64,000 bases of DNA from Latrodectus hesperus (lineage: Eukaryota; Arthropoda; Arachnida; Araneae; Theridiidae): assembly GCA_037975125.1 (NCBI GenBank), contig CM075851.1, forward strand, positions 120,124,908 to 120,188,907, in the 5' to 3' direction. Numbering within the stretch: the first letter of the stretch is position 1; each line of letters opens with the position of its first letter. A program made the translations under genes and the position numbers. Positions 1-14,200 of this stretch are shown one piece after another. The notes below the pieces were generated by a model, which worked only from the letters and a program-made list of their open reading frames with translations, was not told the DNA's origin and made no database searches.

Positions 1-397
1 TTATATATTGTATTTATTGCATTATGTTGTCTATTTGTTATGTACCTTATAAATGTGCTACATTTTTCCTTTCATATATGGTCAGTAAACATTTTTAAAT
101 AGAGTTGTTCGTAGTTAATATACTTATTATAATTAACTCCACCTCAGTAATAAATATATTTAATGGTTTAAAATCTACTTTGTCATTAAGTATTATTCAA
201 AAGATTAACTGTATTCAAAATTGGCTAAAGACTAATAAACATGTTAAATTTACTGTTTACACTTGTGACACTGCATATGTCACTTCAATATTTTTCTATT
301 AAATTTAAAAATTCAAGTGTTATCTTTCAAGTGCTTCAATGTTATTTTTTTTCAAAACTTCCAACATATAAAGAAATTAAATATGTATTATTTTCAG

Positions 398-3300
398 GTT
401 TGTGGGGGAGCTCCAACTCTTAGTGTATGGCATATAAGATCTCTTGCTCCATCAACCAAGTTAGAAAAACCTGGTATCCTTTCTTATTCAGCTGTGTTTT
501 ATGAAGATACAGTAAGGAAGTTTTGCTTATTTTTAATGTATTTCTTATTATAACTTTGTTTTTTCTTATGAATATAAAAAAAAAAGTTTATACTTAATTT
601 CCAATTTTTTAATATTTTAGTATTAAGTTTAATTACATGCTTTTTTTTCATTTCCTATGATATTACATTTTTATATTAAGTTGAAAGTTTTATTGAATTT
701 TTCAATTCAATAACATATTTAAGTATTTATATACAGGTTGTATCAGTACAGAAGTCAAAAACTTTCAGTAGGGATAGTGTTCCTAGATAATGGAAAATTG
801 TATAGTAATGTATGGTTGGAAATGTTTTCCTGCCACATTTGAGATAACATAAAACATTAAAAAAGAAGAGTACAACACAGTAAAAAAGAATACTTATTAT
901 TCTTATCAGTGAAAAACTAAGAGAAAATAACATAATGAGACAACAATTATCATCAAAGAAAGTATTCAAAATTACCTCCTCAGGCCATGATGAATGCCTC
1001 ATATCTCCAGCATTTTGGAGATCCAACATTAGCAAAAATTCTAGGTATATCCTAGATAATCTTATAGGTATATCCTCCAGCTGCTGCCATGATGTATGCA
1101 ACAAGATCTGTAGTTCTGCTAACAGGAGTTATATTCACTATTGCCTTATCAATGAGGAATTATTCATGTTTTTCCTTTCTTGTGCATAGTGTTGGCACTA
1201 CTGTACCAGGAAATCATTTTCAACCATACACTGATACTTTTGGGACTTTTATCAATCACATTTTACTATGATAGAATTCTTATTTCTCAGTTTTGATTAG
1301 TTCTTATTAATTATATAAAAATTTTCTTTGTAAAATAGTTTGTAAGGAATGTATAATGCCATTTTGGTCATTTTTCCATAAATATGACTACAATATTAAT
1401 TCTATTAGGTATTTTACAATTAATTTATCATTCATACATTGATATGTTTATTTTTATACAATTTTTATTATTATAAAAATGTTTTTTATTAGAAACTAAC
1501 GAGCAAGAAAAAGGAATTTCTTGTTTAATTTGATAGTTATTGAAATTTTTGTTTATTTCTATTGATAAAAAATGTCTTATATTCCACTGCTGTCTATTAA
1601 AATTGCTGCAGTATAAAGGTCACATATTACACCCATAAAATTTTCATAACAAGAAGGTATAAATGATTAGTTTTTAATCCATTTTTGTAAAATAATCTGA
1701 AGTACCTGCATCTAGTTTGTGTTTATGGGAAGAAATTTTACAGCAGCTTAATCATACTCAAATTTATTTGAGCACTGTTGCCTGGTAAGAAGTCGTGATT
1801 CCTCAAGGAAATGAAAAGCTTAAAATGAGCTTTGAATACATATTTTAATAAAAGTTAATTATAGCCTACTGGGACTGCATATTGCAATATAGATGTTTGC
1901 ATCAGTCAAGATTGCATCACTGTCTGTGACATATAGATTTTAGAGTATGATGACATGTACAACTACGTCACAAGTCCTTAGTCAAGAAATGGTATCGACA
2001 GCAGAATCATAAGTATCTGAATAAATAATTTAATTATATTTACAGCAAGATGGATTGTCTGCTCAGAGACCATGGCTTCAGTTTTCTTTGATCCTACATA
2101 ACTGACAAAAGCGATTTCAATGATGTGATCAATGGCAAATTTGAGTGTGGGAAGAGTAGAGTGTAGTGTTTTCAGTCAAATCATGTTTCTGTTTGCAGTA
2201 TCATAATAGTTGCATTTGTGTTTGGCGCCAATGTGCATTCAACATTATCATACTGGTTCATCACTTGGAGTGATGTTACGTGTGCCATTGGATAAAATAT
2301 TCAAGAAAGTCACTTGTTTTCATTGTCAACTCTTTGAATAGTGGCCATTGTATTTTTTTGTTTGAAGTATTTTGATGCCACCCTTTATTGAAACCCTAAA
2401 AAACTGTATATTTGATGAGGGTGATGTATGATTATTTTTTGCCAATATTGTATAGATCTTCCTTTAAAAATATTTTCAGCTGCTGCTTAAATCAGCATAT
2501 TCATCAGATATTTCACCAATGGAAAACATTTGACCAGTGGTTGTTGATGGACTGGCTTATCACCATATTCCAATTACTACAGTGGATAAACTGTGGCATT
2601 ATATTGAAATAGCATGTGCAGTGAGTGCATTACATTCCAATCCCTGACTCAATATCCAGATAAATAATTGCTATTAGGGGTGATTGTTGAGGGTGCTGGT
2701 TTCTCAGAGTAATTAAAAAAAATTTGAAATTTTAATAATTCCAATATGATATATTTATCCAATAAACATATTTTTGTTATTTGCATTTCTTTCTAGTGTA
2801 GGAATTTTCACGGTCAGTTAAATTATTTTATAAATATGTTAAATCTCATTAAAGTGACTATAGAAAAATAAAAGGTCGTATTTTTGATTAAATTCAATCA
2901 CAAATAAAAGTATCTGGTGCACACTAATGTAATAAGGGAGATTAGATTGGTTGATACCAGTTGAAATTTAATGTGTTTTGTTTTAAGTTGGTAAAGTTTC
3001 AAAAGCATATCTGTTAATATATGTGATGTTGAAAATGGAATATTTTATATAATTTCATTTATGAATTTGAATTAAAAACTATAATTTGAAATTCACTGAA
3101 ACCAATAAATCTCTTTTTTTTATTGCTGTTAGAAATAAATTACATGAGAAAAGATGCTTGAAAAAGATGTAAGTGGGCATTTACTCATCAAATGGTGTAG
3201 AAAATTGAAAGAACCTAGCTTTTGCTTTTTGTGCTCTAGGAAGATAAATTTCAGCTATCATTATCGAAATAACATAAGAATAAACACTATCTGAATAACA

Positions 3301-5484
3301 CACTGATAAACACTATCACAGTAAATAAATAAAATGTTACAAAGTTCAAGATATCTAATAAATTTCCTTTATTGTTAGTCAATTGAGCATAAAATTTCTT
3401 ATACATTACTTAACTTATCTTCTAATCACAAAGCAGTTATCATTTGAGTGAAAAAATTCTCATTTTAATTTTAGCGCCAAAAATTATTGAGCTCACTCAG
3501 ATATTAACTAATCATATTTTATGCAATGTGTCATTAATTAATTAATGATCTATCATTTTGATTCTTATGGCAAATCAACGCCAACCATTTTTTTTAAATC
3601 TCTTTTAATTAATTAAAAGTTTTCAAACTTATTGTGTGGTTGATGCCTCCCTTTACCTTTTATCATTATTATAAAATAATTTGAAATATGTTTAACACTG
3701 AAGTATGTATTTTTGTTTGAATAGCAATTTATATAATTGCTGTAAAATTTACACTGAATTTGATCTTCTATTTGATTTTATTTCTGAAACCATTTATGTT
3801 TTTCCCAAATTTATTCCTAAGTTATGTTTTCCTGTCACTTTCAGATAGTATCTGGTGGATCTGAGCCATTTATTAATCATTGGAGTTTAGATGGAAAATT
3901 AAATGTTGAAGTACCATCTTCTTCATCTAATATATTCGCCATTGAAATAAATTCAAGTCTTTCTCAGCAGGTAAATCTTTCTATTTGTTATAATTATTTC
4001 AGAATATTATTATTAAATTGTGGTTATTTTTCATTTATATATAAACTTAATTAAGCTACAGCTATTCTAAATTTTCTTATATAAAATATTTGTCCATCCA
4101 GAATTAATTATTAACATTGTAATGAAAATTTCTAAAGGAAACTTAGTATTTATTTTAAGTTTTCTACATATCAGTATCCTGATATAAGTTACACTTCATT
4201 CCATAGAGCTATTGCCAATTCAACACTGAATAAAATATTTGTCCACAAAATTAACTACATAACTAAAGAAAGTTTTCAAACAATATACATGTCATTCTAT
4301 TTATTTTTAGTTAATCTATTTATTGTTAAGAATTCGTATCGTGACAAAAATCATCATTTTAAGAATTTAATGGTAATTACTGTAATAAAAAAACATTTTT
4401 GTTTTGGACTGTATAGTTTCATGTTTTTACTTTTAAACTAAAATTTCAATTAGAAGTGACTTTTATTTTTTAATTCTTTGGGATTTTCAGTATGCTTTAT
4501 ATAAAGAGTATCTTGTGTAAATTCAGAATCTGCTTTCATTGCATTAACTTTTGGATTTCTAACTAGATTAGAATTTAAAATACATCTTGCAATGTAACTT
4601 TTTTGCTTGTTAAATTTATAGAAATTCATGTTTTCAATATAAACTGATATTTTATTTTTAAGTGATATTTTTTAATTCTTTGAGTTTTTCATTTAGTATA
4701 CTATATTCAAATCTATGCTCTTTTTTTCTCTGTGTAAACTTAATGTTTGACTTTTCATTTCATACTTAAACGGAATCACAAAAATTTAGCATTTTTTTTT
4801 TTTGCTTTCTGAAATTCCTTTTAAATAATCAAACAGTACTTCCAATCTAAATTACAAATTCATTGACCCAGACATAAAGTCATCTAAGCAAAATGTAATA
4901 AAGCAAGTACAATCAGCTAATCCCAACGAAACATGAAATGTCTTTGTGTTTCCAATGCGAATCTAAAATTTTTGAAAAATTGTTTAAATAAATTGTTTGT
5001 TATATAGTTAGTGTTTTTATTGTTAATTCTTCTTAGAAAAATTCATTTTGAATGTATATAATAGCAATGGAAATTTCTCACATTTCTTTCATTTATGAAA
5101 AAGAATAGAAATTTTTTTTCTGCTTAAATTAAAAAAAAAGGAATCAAACTTTTAAACCTGTGTATTCAATTATATTATTGTTCTTTAATTATAGGCAGTT
5201 TTGAATTTAATTGATAAAATGTATAAACAAATAAAAAATATTTGAAAACTAGAATAAATTAACTATAAAATAGTTTGGGTACAAATGTTAATTGCAGTTT
5301 CTTCAATTGAATACTTTGTTATATATTATCTCAAATAATATGAAAACATATTAACGTTTTTTTTATTTATTTATAGGTGCTTGCTGCTGGAGGAAGTAGT
5401 TATAAAATCGATCTCTGTACAGACTTCCGATATAAGGATATATCATTATATTTTTGTGATAATTCTAATGAATTTAGTTTTTAA
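398..5484 (+). CDS. THOC6: THOC6-like WD-repeat protein, last three coding exons (5' partial)
   Basis: THOC6 is a WD40 subunit of the nuclear THO complex, which couples transcription to mRNA export through TREX. Three exons join in phase 0: 398-511 (acceptor ttttcag, donor gtaagg), 3845-3970 (tttcag, gtaaat) and 5377-5484 (ttatag, stop TAA 5482-5484), giving 38, 42 and 35 residues. Exon one begins VCGGAP and contains a WHI(R)SL stretch, exon two has the blade motif IVSGGSEPFINHWSLDGKL, and exon three has VLAAGGSSYKIDL followed by TDFRYKDISLYF. The order and spacing match the C-terminal WD blades of animal THOC6 as I know it (CGG..L..WH, SAG....NQW.L.G, LTAAG....D..TNLGYR..SLSF). The upstream exons must lie before base 1; I find none in 1-397. 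The protein runs about ten residues past the usual C-terminus. Identification rests on remembered family motifs, not a search; I am fairly sure. Confidence 0.85.
512..3844 (+). other. THOC6 intron, AT-rich, contains a Tc1 relic
   Basis: Bounded by donor gtaagg at 512 and acceptor tttcag ending at 3844. The only recognisable content is the decayed Tc1 transposase at about 2050-2700. The rest is AT-rich non-coding sequence with short chance reading frames. Confidence 0.8.
2050..2700 (+). pseudogene. Decayed Tc1-like transposase in the THOC6 intron
   Basis: Read with frame changes, the plus strand gives in order HTGSSLGVM (the HTGpSPGVMVWGAI region preceding the second catalytic Asp), a stretch resembling LP.....NP.FDEGDV where families have the FQQDNARPH block, SDISPMENI (the SPDLSPIENvW block with its catalytic Glu kept), then GLAYHHIPITTVDKLWHYIE, matching the typical C-terminal LarHHtPVTTVDELWhyVE. 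The frame then breaks and a short RGDC-GCWF-like end follows, like the usual RGGcsGYWF. Stops and frameshifts are many, and the Asp of the central block appears lost, so this is a dead, old copy. I could not define terminal inverted repeats, so the limits are those of the recognisable protein only. Confidence 0.7.
3971..5376 (+). other. THOC6 last intron
   Basis: Runs from donor gtaaat to acceptor ttatttatag. It is AT-rich, with no repeat or gene recognised inside it. Confidence 0.8.
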
Positions 5485-5494
5485 ATAAGATTAT

Positions 5495-5563
5495 ATTAAA
5501 GCATTCACCTTGCTCTCATTTTGTAAAAATTTCTATCCATCATTCATTTTGGTTTAAAATAAA
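5495..5563 (+). other. Candidate polyadenylation signals of THOC6
   Basis: ATTAAA at 5495-5500 and AATAAA at 5558-5563 lie 11 and 74 bases after the stop codon. In DNA this AT-rich such hexamers also occur by chance, so the choice between them is open. Confidence 0.45.
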
Positions 5564-5569
5564 TATTTT

Positions 5570-8500
5570 TGTATTGATCAATTTTTGTATTTTATTATAA
5601 TTCAGCTGAAGTTCATTAAAATTAAGAGAATGTTTTTGCTGAAAACTTGTGATTCAGTTTAATAAAAATGATTAAGTTTCCAAATTTTTATTTTTTGCAG
5701 GAGAACAAAATGTGCTTATATTATCCAATGAAAGCTAACTTAAGGCAATTCTATAAAAATCATATCAGAAACAAAGCTATTTCTTTGAATTTGCAATGTC
5801 CATTTATGTTTGGAATGCGTTATTGAATGTTGGTTGCATTGTGATCAATTAACTTGAACTTGGCATAAAATGTTTTGTAAAACTGGTATTTCCATTAATA
5901 TTAGAATTGTAATTGATCTTCTTTTTGATTGTGATTTTAAGCAGTATTCTAAGTTGTTTATTGAAGGGAAGGAATCAGATGATGTGAAAAGATTATGCTT
6001 GATTATTTGCAAATAAGTTACATTTTGCTACTATTTTCTTTTTTAGAATTTGCGAAACCAATTGCTGTAACTTTTAGTTGTTAATTTCAATTCAAAAGGA
6101 GGGCATATGTGTCACTTTTAGATTGAACATTTATGATTTTAAATAAAAAATCTTGATCATAAGCTATATTATAATATTTCATACCAAAATTTAGGTAAAA
6201 ATGTGTGGCCTGTATTCGCACTAATAAGTTAATTATTTTTACAACATTATACTGTCTTTATAAGTTTCATTTAATTAAGAAATTGTTTATTTTCTTCAAT
6301 ATGAAATTTTCGATTCATAATCTTTTTATCAGATTAACCTAAAGTTGTTTATATTCATTATATTTATAATCTTTTTTCTTGATGCATTTAAGTAGTTTTC
6401 ATTTATTAAATAAATATTTAAATTATAGAAATGTTTGATATAATTTCATATTCTCTTCAGTTGGATACAAATTTATTAAAACATTGAAGTCTTGATAATA
6501 ATTTTCAACAGTAAAATATGTACAAGAAATTTTTATCACAATTTCGATTTCACACATGTCAGTTTACTAAAATATTAAAATAAGTTTTGCTTTTAAATAG
6601 CAAAAATTATTTTATTTAAATTGTCTTATAATTGATTTATTTCAATAGTGCCAGATTTAAGTTAGATAAAGCCCAATTTAATATAAAGCAGCACTAATTA
6701 TTGAAAACAAAGTAACTTTTTTAATATAGAATTGCAAATTAAATTTTTTCTATGGCATCTCATTGCAGTTTTTCATAAAAAATTTATACATGGCACCCCT
6801 CTAAAGGGTTAGGGCCCATAGTTAAAATTTTAAGAAATGATTCCATTAGGTGTTTAAATATCATTTGTTGTATTAGTTGATGAAATTACTTGCTTTTCAA
6901 ATTAGTTGATAAAATATTTTTGATCTCATTACTATAATTGTTTATAAATTTTTGTATGTATGAAAGATAAATAATACAGAGATATTTGCATAAAGTATTT
7001 TAATATCAAAATTCATTGATAAAATATCACATTCTTGTACTAATGTAAAATATTGTGTGTTAATAAACAAATCAAAGCAAAAATAAAGTATTCAAAAAAA
7101 AGTGCAGTCACAAATCATGTAATATCAACAAACAGATTATTATAATGCAATATAAAATAAGAAAACTAAAATAATTACTTAATATATTAAAAAATCATAG
7201 TATGAAAATCATGTTTGTAATAAATTAAGGCAGTTTATTATTATTTATAATTCCAAACACATTTAACAATTCCTTTACATCATTAGAACTTGTACCTAAA
7301 ACAGTGATTCTCAAACTTTTCATTTCAATAGTGCAAGTATGTATGTAATCACAATAAATTACTGTTATTCCTTTCATCTATCCAGCTTTAAGTAAATGAC
7401 ATTTAAAATGTTTTTACTTAATACAAATATACTTAAAATAATTGATTTTATAAAAGTATATGTAGATAAACAATCACTTAGTTACATTACTTAACAAAAA
7501 AGTGCAAGATTTTAGAATAGGGTTAAAGTCAGGCTATTTTTCTATTAATATGTCTTTATTTAGCCATAAGTTTATGTGTTTGTAACTTATATAATTAAAA
7601 ATTTTATCAATCTATACCATGATTACAACTCGTCTAGCATGCAAAGTGATTTGTACAAACTCAGTTATATGCTGGTAAGCAAACAATGTATGTATACTAT
7701 ATGTGTTTAACTGAAGTAACTCTCTGTTCTAATGTTACAGTATAATTTATGTACAGTACATAATTTTACTGCAAAAAATGGCTGAAGTTAACATAATATT
7801 TTAAAAATAGTGCATGATTTTTAAGAATACAAGTATTTTGATATATCCTATTATTAAATTAACATGAGAAACTTAAGCTTGCAGAAATTTAAATTAACTT
7901 ATTTTGTAAATTATTATTTTATTTAAGTTAATTATTTTATTTAAATAAAAATTTTAATTTACATTTAATTTCAAATTAAATTGTCTTGAATTTATTTTGT
8001 AATTGATATTATAAGTAATTACATTTATTTTTTAATTAATTAAAATTTTCATTTCTATGATACAGAAGAATATTTTGCTATGATAATGGTATTAACAAGC
8101 AATAAATTTATATAATGTTGAATGTGTGAAGTAAAATAAAGTTAATTTTATATTCAAAGTAATATTACTGTTTGTTATCGGTATTAAAAAATATATGTAA
8201 TAATTATTAAAATTATGTTAGCTGAATTTGTTACTATTATAATGTTTGTGGATAAATTCATATTTACGTTAACAAAAATGCTTAGCTTCTAAATATTTTT
8301 GCCAGTAGGAAAATTGATGCATTCAATTCAATGATTTATTAAATAATTTCAGTTGAATTTTATGCAAATAAAACTTTTTCTTTTCTTCAGATTAGGAAAT
8401 ATTAAATTGTTTAGTTAGTTTTTCAAGATACTTGCAGATTTGAATTTTTCTCTATTTCTGCTTAGTTTTATAATTTATCAACAAATGTAGATCATAGCAA

Positions 8501-11055
8501 ATCGCTCTTGAATCTATTTAAACTCTTTTGTCAACATTGTCATGAAAAAATTAATATTGCATATTAATGTACCATAAACAACTGTTTTGTTCAATATAAA
8601 TTATTTTCACAATAAGGAAAATATTTTTAAAGCTCAACAATGTTATTTTAAATTAAACTAATAAAAATATATAACTGATAATATATATTTTATCAGTTAT
8701 TTCAAATATAAATCTAGCTATACTGAATTTTATTTATACTTCACAAATGATATTTCAAAATGCAGTAGCCTTACTTAAAAAAATGATCATAGTAATATTT
8801 GTTTGTTTTGTAACAAACTTGTTTCATTATTTGTTAAAATTGTATTTACATTAAATGTCAAAGCTGAGATCACAATATAAAGAAATAGACATAAATGCTT
8901 TGAGTTATTGGAACAAGAAGATATAATTAAGGTATGCAAATGAAATTGACTATGTGTTCATTATTAGATAACATAATTGTCTTTATTCTAAGTTTACATA
9001 CAGCAATTTTATACTGTTAAAAAACTTGACCTTTAAATACCAGTATGACTCAGAGAACACAACGTGCGATAATGACAAGCACAGCTTAAATACTATCCAC
9101 AAAAATGTAAGGGTTGGTGGATTTTAGAATCTCTTCAAATACATTGAAGAGAATATGGGATGTAATGCTCCATAATTTGATGCAATGACCAGTAAATTTC
9201 ATCATTTGCATTCCAGTAAACTTTTAATATAATGGCACACAATATCAAAGACAGTCTTTTATCACTTTTATAGTTGTGTCTACAGCTGTCCAAGGTATTT
9301 GCCATAGATTACATGAAGTAGTAACAATAACAAATAGGAATTGACGTGTTACCGTCTATTTATCATATTGGCTCTGATTGATTTGGCTTTATATAGTTAC
9401 AAAAATCGTATCATATTGAAAGCAATTCCATTTTTACAGTTAAAATTCATTATTAATGTATCTTGAAAATTCGTCCACCCACAAATTGTGGCAAAAAATC
9501 TACAGTAAGGAAAAGTCAATTTTTAATTTGCATCATTCAATCATTTAACTTGATGAGTAAAAAGTAGTTTCAATCATATATCACCTTATTTGGTGACTTT
9601 TATCACATATTCAGAAACCCCCCAAAAACCTTTTACATCTGCTGATAATTAGACCAGCATAATTTTATTCTTTAACAGTATAAATTTGTAGACCAGTTTC
9701 ATAGAAAAATAATATGTCCCTGATGTTCATATCCTAGTGCAACAATATTTGGTTGACATAAATTTTTGAATATGTTAATAATTGTTGCTGCAAAAATTAA
9801 TTTTTCATTTAACTCGATAGGTAATTGGTTTCTGTAGCTGTCGTTAAGTTTAGAAATTATCATCAAGTTGATTCTGTTAAATGAATCGCAGGATTGACTT
9901 CAGTTAAATCTTGTAACTGTATGATGAAATAAAGATATAAAGTTTCAAAGGAATGCTCTGCTTATCATGAAGTTTTATAGGGCAAATTGGCATCATGACT
10001 TTAGATGGTTCTGTTATACACATTTCTATTCTGATAGAACTGATAATGTGACAAATGAAAATTTAACGTCCCCATCAAACTATCACTTGTTTCACTTTCT
10101 GTTTCTATCACTTGTTGATTCCATTCTAGGAGGAACATATTTCACGGTGTAATGTGTAGGAAAACTTATTGGGAATTCAATCAGCATCTTTTGTTACTAC
10201 ATTGGTTTTCCATTCCGTTAACCAGTGCAGAAATTTAACAGAACAACCAATAGTTTTTAATAACTAATTTTTTTATTAGCTTATTTCAATTAAATTAATT
10301 TTAGAAAGGCTTCTAGCTATCATTAAACATTTCACCAACTCTCACTATATATCATTCTATGTTGCAACACAAGATGATATTTGTGAGGATATGAAACCTT
10401 TAATTATATTAGTAAATGGATAAGAAATTTCATTATTTGTAATTGTTGCTGTCATACTTATTTGTGGTATTGTAACATTTTATATTTATAATCAGTAATT
10501 TCTTGTTATAACAAATCCAGTATATTTTTTGTCTGTTTTAAAATTTATTAATAACTTTCTTTTTAAAGAAAATATAATTAAAACCATCTGAATATAAATA
10601 CCGTACAAAAACCTCTGATAGAAAATAACAATATATTCCTCTTATTAACCAGTCCCATTCCAAGTTTATTTGTTTTTTTAATTATTTCTTTAATGTAATA
10701 ACAATATTATAATTTGTCATTATACAACTTTAACTGTTCGAAATGTATTTTTAATGAATTTGTTAAACTTTTATGCATTAAAAAAAGCTTTCGTGAATAT
10801 TTTTTCACGATAATTTATCTTTCTATTCTATATATTATATTTTATATATTTCTATTTTTTCACGATTTGATATTTCTTAACACACGGCGTATATTTTTTC
10901 TTTTGCGTTGTAACTGATAGTGAGCTTCACTATTTTAATCTTGAGTAACACTAGCATATATAATTTTGTTGTTTAGTCATTCATTATTTTTATCGCATAC
11001 ATGATTCAATGTTGGTTTTATTATAAAACTTTGAAATAACTAGACAAAATTAGTA
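5570..11055. other. Intergenic gap between two convergent genes
   Basis: About 5.5 kb of AT-rich DNA between the 3' ends of the THOC6-like gene (+) and the SH3-protein gene (-). I see no supported gene. There is one small perfect hairpin at 8671-8700 (arms ATAACTGATAA). A weak mariner-like peptide near 10.07 kb is treated under rejected items. Confidence 0.6.
8671..8700. repeat. Short hairpin
   Basis: ATAACTGATAA and its reverse complement TTATCAGTTAT flank a short AT loop. It could be a chance structure or a remnant of an inverted-repeat element. Confidence 0.5.
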
Positions 11056-11060
11056 TATTT

Positions 11061-11066
11061 TTTATT
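11061..11066 (-). other. Candidate polyadenylation signal of the SH3-protein gene
   Basis: TTTATT on the plus strand reads AATAAA on the minus strand, about 136 bases after the stop codon at 11202. It is the best-placed hexamer I noticed, but the region is AT-rich. Confidence 0.35.
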
Positions 11067-11201
11067 TTTCATCGCTTGTTATTAATTAAGAGAAAACTGA
11101 TATATGTACAAAATTCTTATTTATAGTTTCTAATGTAAAAACTGTGTAAATATTGGATTACTGATGACTTAGATGTATAAGTTTAATTACTTTTCTCGCA
11201 G

Positions 11202-14200
11202 TTAATGGGAAATTTTAGTTTCCGGAGAGCTGCGCAAAATATCTGTGACTGTTTTAGCAATTTTTATTGAATCCTTAGCCTTGAATGTGTTACTGAAGTA
11301 TCTATCGTTGTAGAAATTAGTCTTCATTTTTACAGTATTAATATATGATATTTCTGATTTATTGCCATTTACTGGAAGCTTTGTTTGGATATAAGCACCA
11401 CGTTGCAGCGCAAATTCTTCCTTTTTATGTCTGCTTATTTGAATTGGGAAGTCGCAAGGTTCCCAAGGTCTTCTGGATACTGAAGAGGGATCGTTTATAG
11501 TTCCTATAGGAGCACAGTTTGAAGCTGTTATAAAACCCTCTACACCATGCGGTGTTTGGACATATAACCACTCTGATTCTTGGTAAAGTGCTGTCACCAA
11601 AGTACCCATTGGTAAAGAAGTCTGTTGAAAAGGTGGCTTACTTCCTATATGAGAGTGAAGTCTGGAACATTGCATAACCACCATAGGTATGTTTGCAGGT
11701 GAGATTTTAGAGGCATTGCATAACATGCTGGCTGTATCAATATTTTCTTCTGGCAACATTTCTGGATAATATGTTTCAAAATTGTGTGTTTTTCCATTTG
11801 TCATGCCATGGTGGGTTTCTGTCGTTTCGATAGCTCTGTTTTGTGTCTTCCCATTATCAGTTTCGAAAGTTTGCTGATTACATATTAGTTCCTTGGCTTC
11901 ACTATTGCGTAAGTCCCATGCTGATCCTCGTAGAACTTTTTCCTTGTTCGAATCTTCAGTTTGTAAGCTTGTTCCTGATTCACCAATTCTTGCTAACCAT
12001 TCTTGGATACTTTCTTCCGTTTTGATTTGCTGTATTTCAGATAAAGGATTGCTCACTGTGGCAATTTCGTTGACGGATCGCTTTGATCGATCTTCAGCTA
12101 AAGTGGAATTCTGAAACTTGTCGCGCGAGTGTCTTTCGACCGGTTTTTGTCTAGATAGATCTGCTTTAAATACTGGAGTTTGTTGTATATCTGATTTTTT
12201 ATCACTCATCTTTGCAATTGGTTTCATAAGTGAAAGTGGGAAAGATTTTTCCTTATTCCATTTGCACTTATTGTTGGAAATGCTTTCTTCAGTAAAAGTT
12301 GCCTTATTGTCAAATGACATTTTGTCACATCCTCGTTGTTCTATCACATTTGAATTATTTTTATCACAGTTCCCAACGTTATCAGAACTAGCCTGACGAT
12401 GTTTCAAAACAGACCATGTTATGCCATTATGTTTTGAATCATTTGTCTTAAGATTTTCTGTTTTTAGCATCTCTATTGATGCATCTGTTCTTTGTGATTT
12501 TTGTTCTATGTTAGCATGAATATGATTTTGCTTGATAAGGCTGAGTTGATTCATATCGACAGATTCAGTTCTTTCATCGCAGTCATGTTGACTAGCAGGA
12601 CTGACTTGAGTTGATGATGAGGAATTGTGAAAATTATTACATTTCGTATGAGAATCGCATGAATTTATAACATCATTTGAACTCTGGATATCATCTTCTT
12701 GATCTTCAACAATTTCTGGCCAAGTTTTTACAGAAAGGCCATAAGCAGGATTTTCTGTGGCTTTCAAATTGAATTCAGGAGACAATGATTGTTGTGATTC
12801 CCAATTATCGGTCACCTGCAGTGCCTGAAAAATAAGAAATATTCAATGTAGTGATGAGATTTCTACACCTTTATGAGAACAATATAAATTACAGAAGTTA
12901 AATAATTACAATTTAAATTTTTGTTTAATATTTAAAAGAAACTAATATACTTCAAATTAAATATTTAATGATTAAGAGCTTGATTAATAGTTTAATTTGC
13001 AAATACTATTGAATTAGTCCAAGACATTTGTTCGCATTTAATAATGTGATAAATGACCAAGTTAAAATAATGAGGCACAAGTTGATAAACATAAATGATT
13101 AATTGGTTGTATATTATTTTAAAACCAGTATTATATTAAGGGATGTTGTATTTGGCTATCACATTATTCAAACACGAAATGAAATTCAGAATTGCCGCAG
13201 AGTAAATTCTGAAAGAGAACATAATTTTAAATTATATTACTAACTAAATACCATTAAATGAATAGACTAACTATAAAAATTACCATGATTAGTGCATGAA
13301 ATTGATATCACAGGATAATAGTTATGAATTATATTTGCTAATATAGAATAAAAACATTTTCGTAGTTATCAGTTTCTGTCAGTAATTAGAACTTGCTAGA
13401 AAAATAACAAAAAACAGTGCAAACATTTTTTATTAATGTTTGTTAATAATTATACTGCAAATTATGAAGTCTTTCATAATTTGTTCCTGTGCAATATATT
13501 GTGTATAATGCACATACATGCTCGTACCGCCTTAAAAAATTATTTGATAAATCGATATTATTTCGTTAAGAAGTTCGTTTTTTAGTGTCATAATTTCATT
13601 ATCTGATTATATCATAATTAACTATATTATTAATTGCATAATCAAAATTTTAATTTATTTACTTGCTTAGAGGAAATAATATAAAAAGGTTCTTACTGAC
13701 AAAGTAGTTACTTTTGCCTTAAATAGTTCACATTACATGATACTTATAGTCAATTTGTTGATAAGGAGAAATATATATTTCGACCATTTATGTCAGTATG
13801 GCTCTTTGTCTGAAAGCTAGACACTCTCTTATTTAAAATTAAATATTTTGAAAAGTATATCATAAATTAGGTACACTTAATATTTTAGAAACAAATAATG
13901 TATTTAAAAACTTTCAAAATGCGATTAGTGCATCTCCATTAAATAAATGGGAAAATATTAAGAAAAAAGTAGCATATATTATGTAATAAGGCATGTTAGA
14001 AAATTATATATAATTTGGACAAAAGCAATACATATTTAAGACAAACATTATAAAAATCTCTAAATAAGAAATTAAAGCCAGTTCTCATGTAGTATTTATT
14101 TCGTAATTGTTCTTTGATTTAAGATGTTTTTTTAATTATATATATATATATAATGTGGTAGCTTAAGTGAACATTAGGTTACAGGTTGCCAAGGGGCAAA

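Noticed and set aside
1..397. Search for the preceding THOC6 exon
   Set aside because: No frame resembling the expected upstream WD blade with a donor site is visible; the exon is probably outside the window.
727..1189. Overlapping frames on both strands in the THOC6 intron
   Set aside because: They look somewhat less AT-rich than the surroundings, but I could match no protein family or repeat.
9967..10152. Peptide with SPSNYHLF and GGTYF resembling the APSDYHLF/GkrF block of mariner transposases
   Set aside because: Only this short block fits; no other mariner motif, ends or DD(D/E) context could be found, so it may be chance.
11843..12396. Three plus-strand frames of 60-92 residues
   Set aside because: Shadows of the long SH3-protein exon on the opposite strand.
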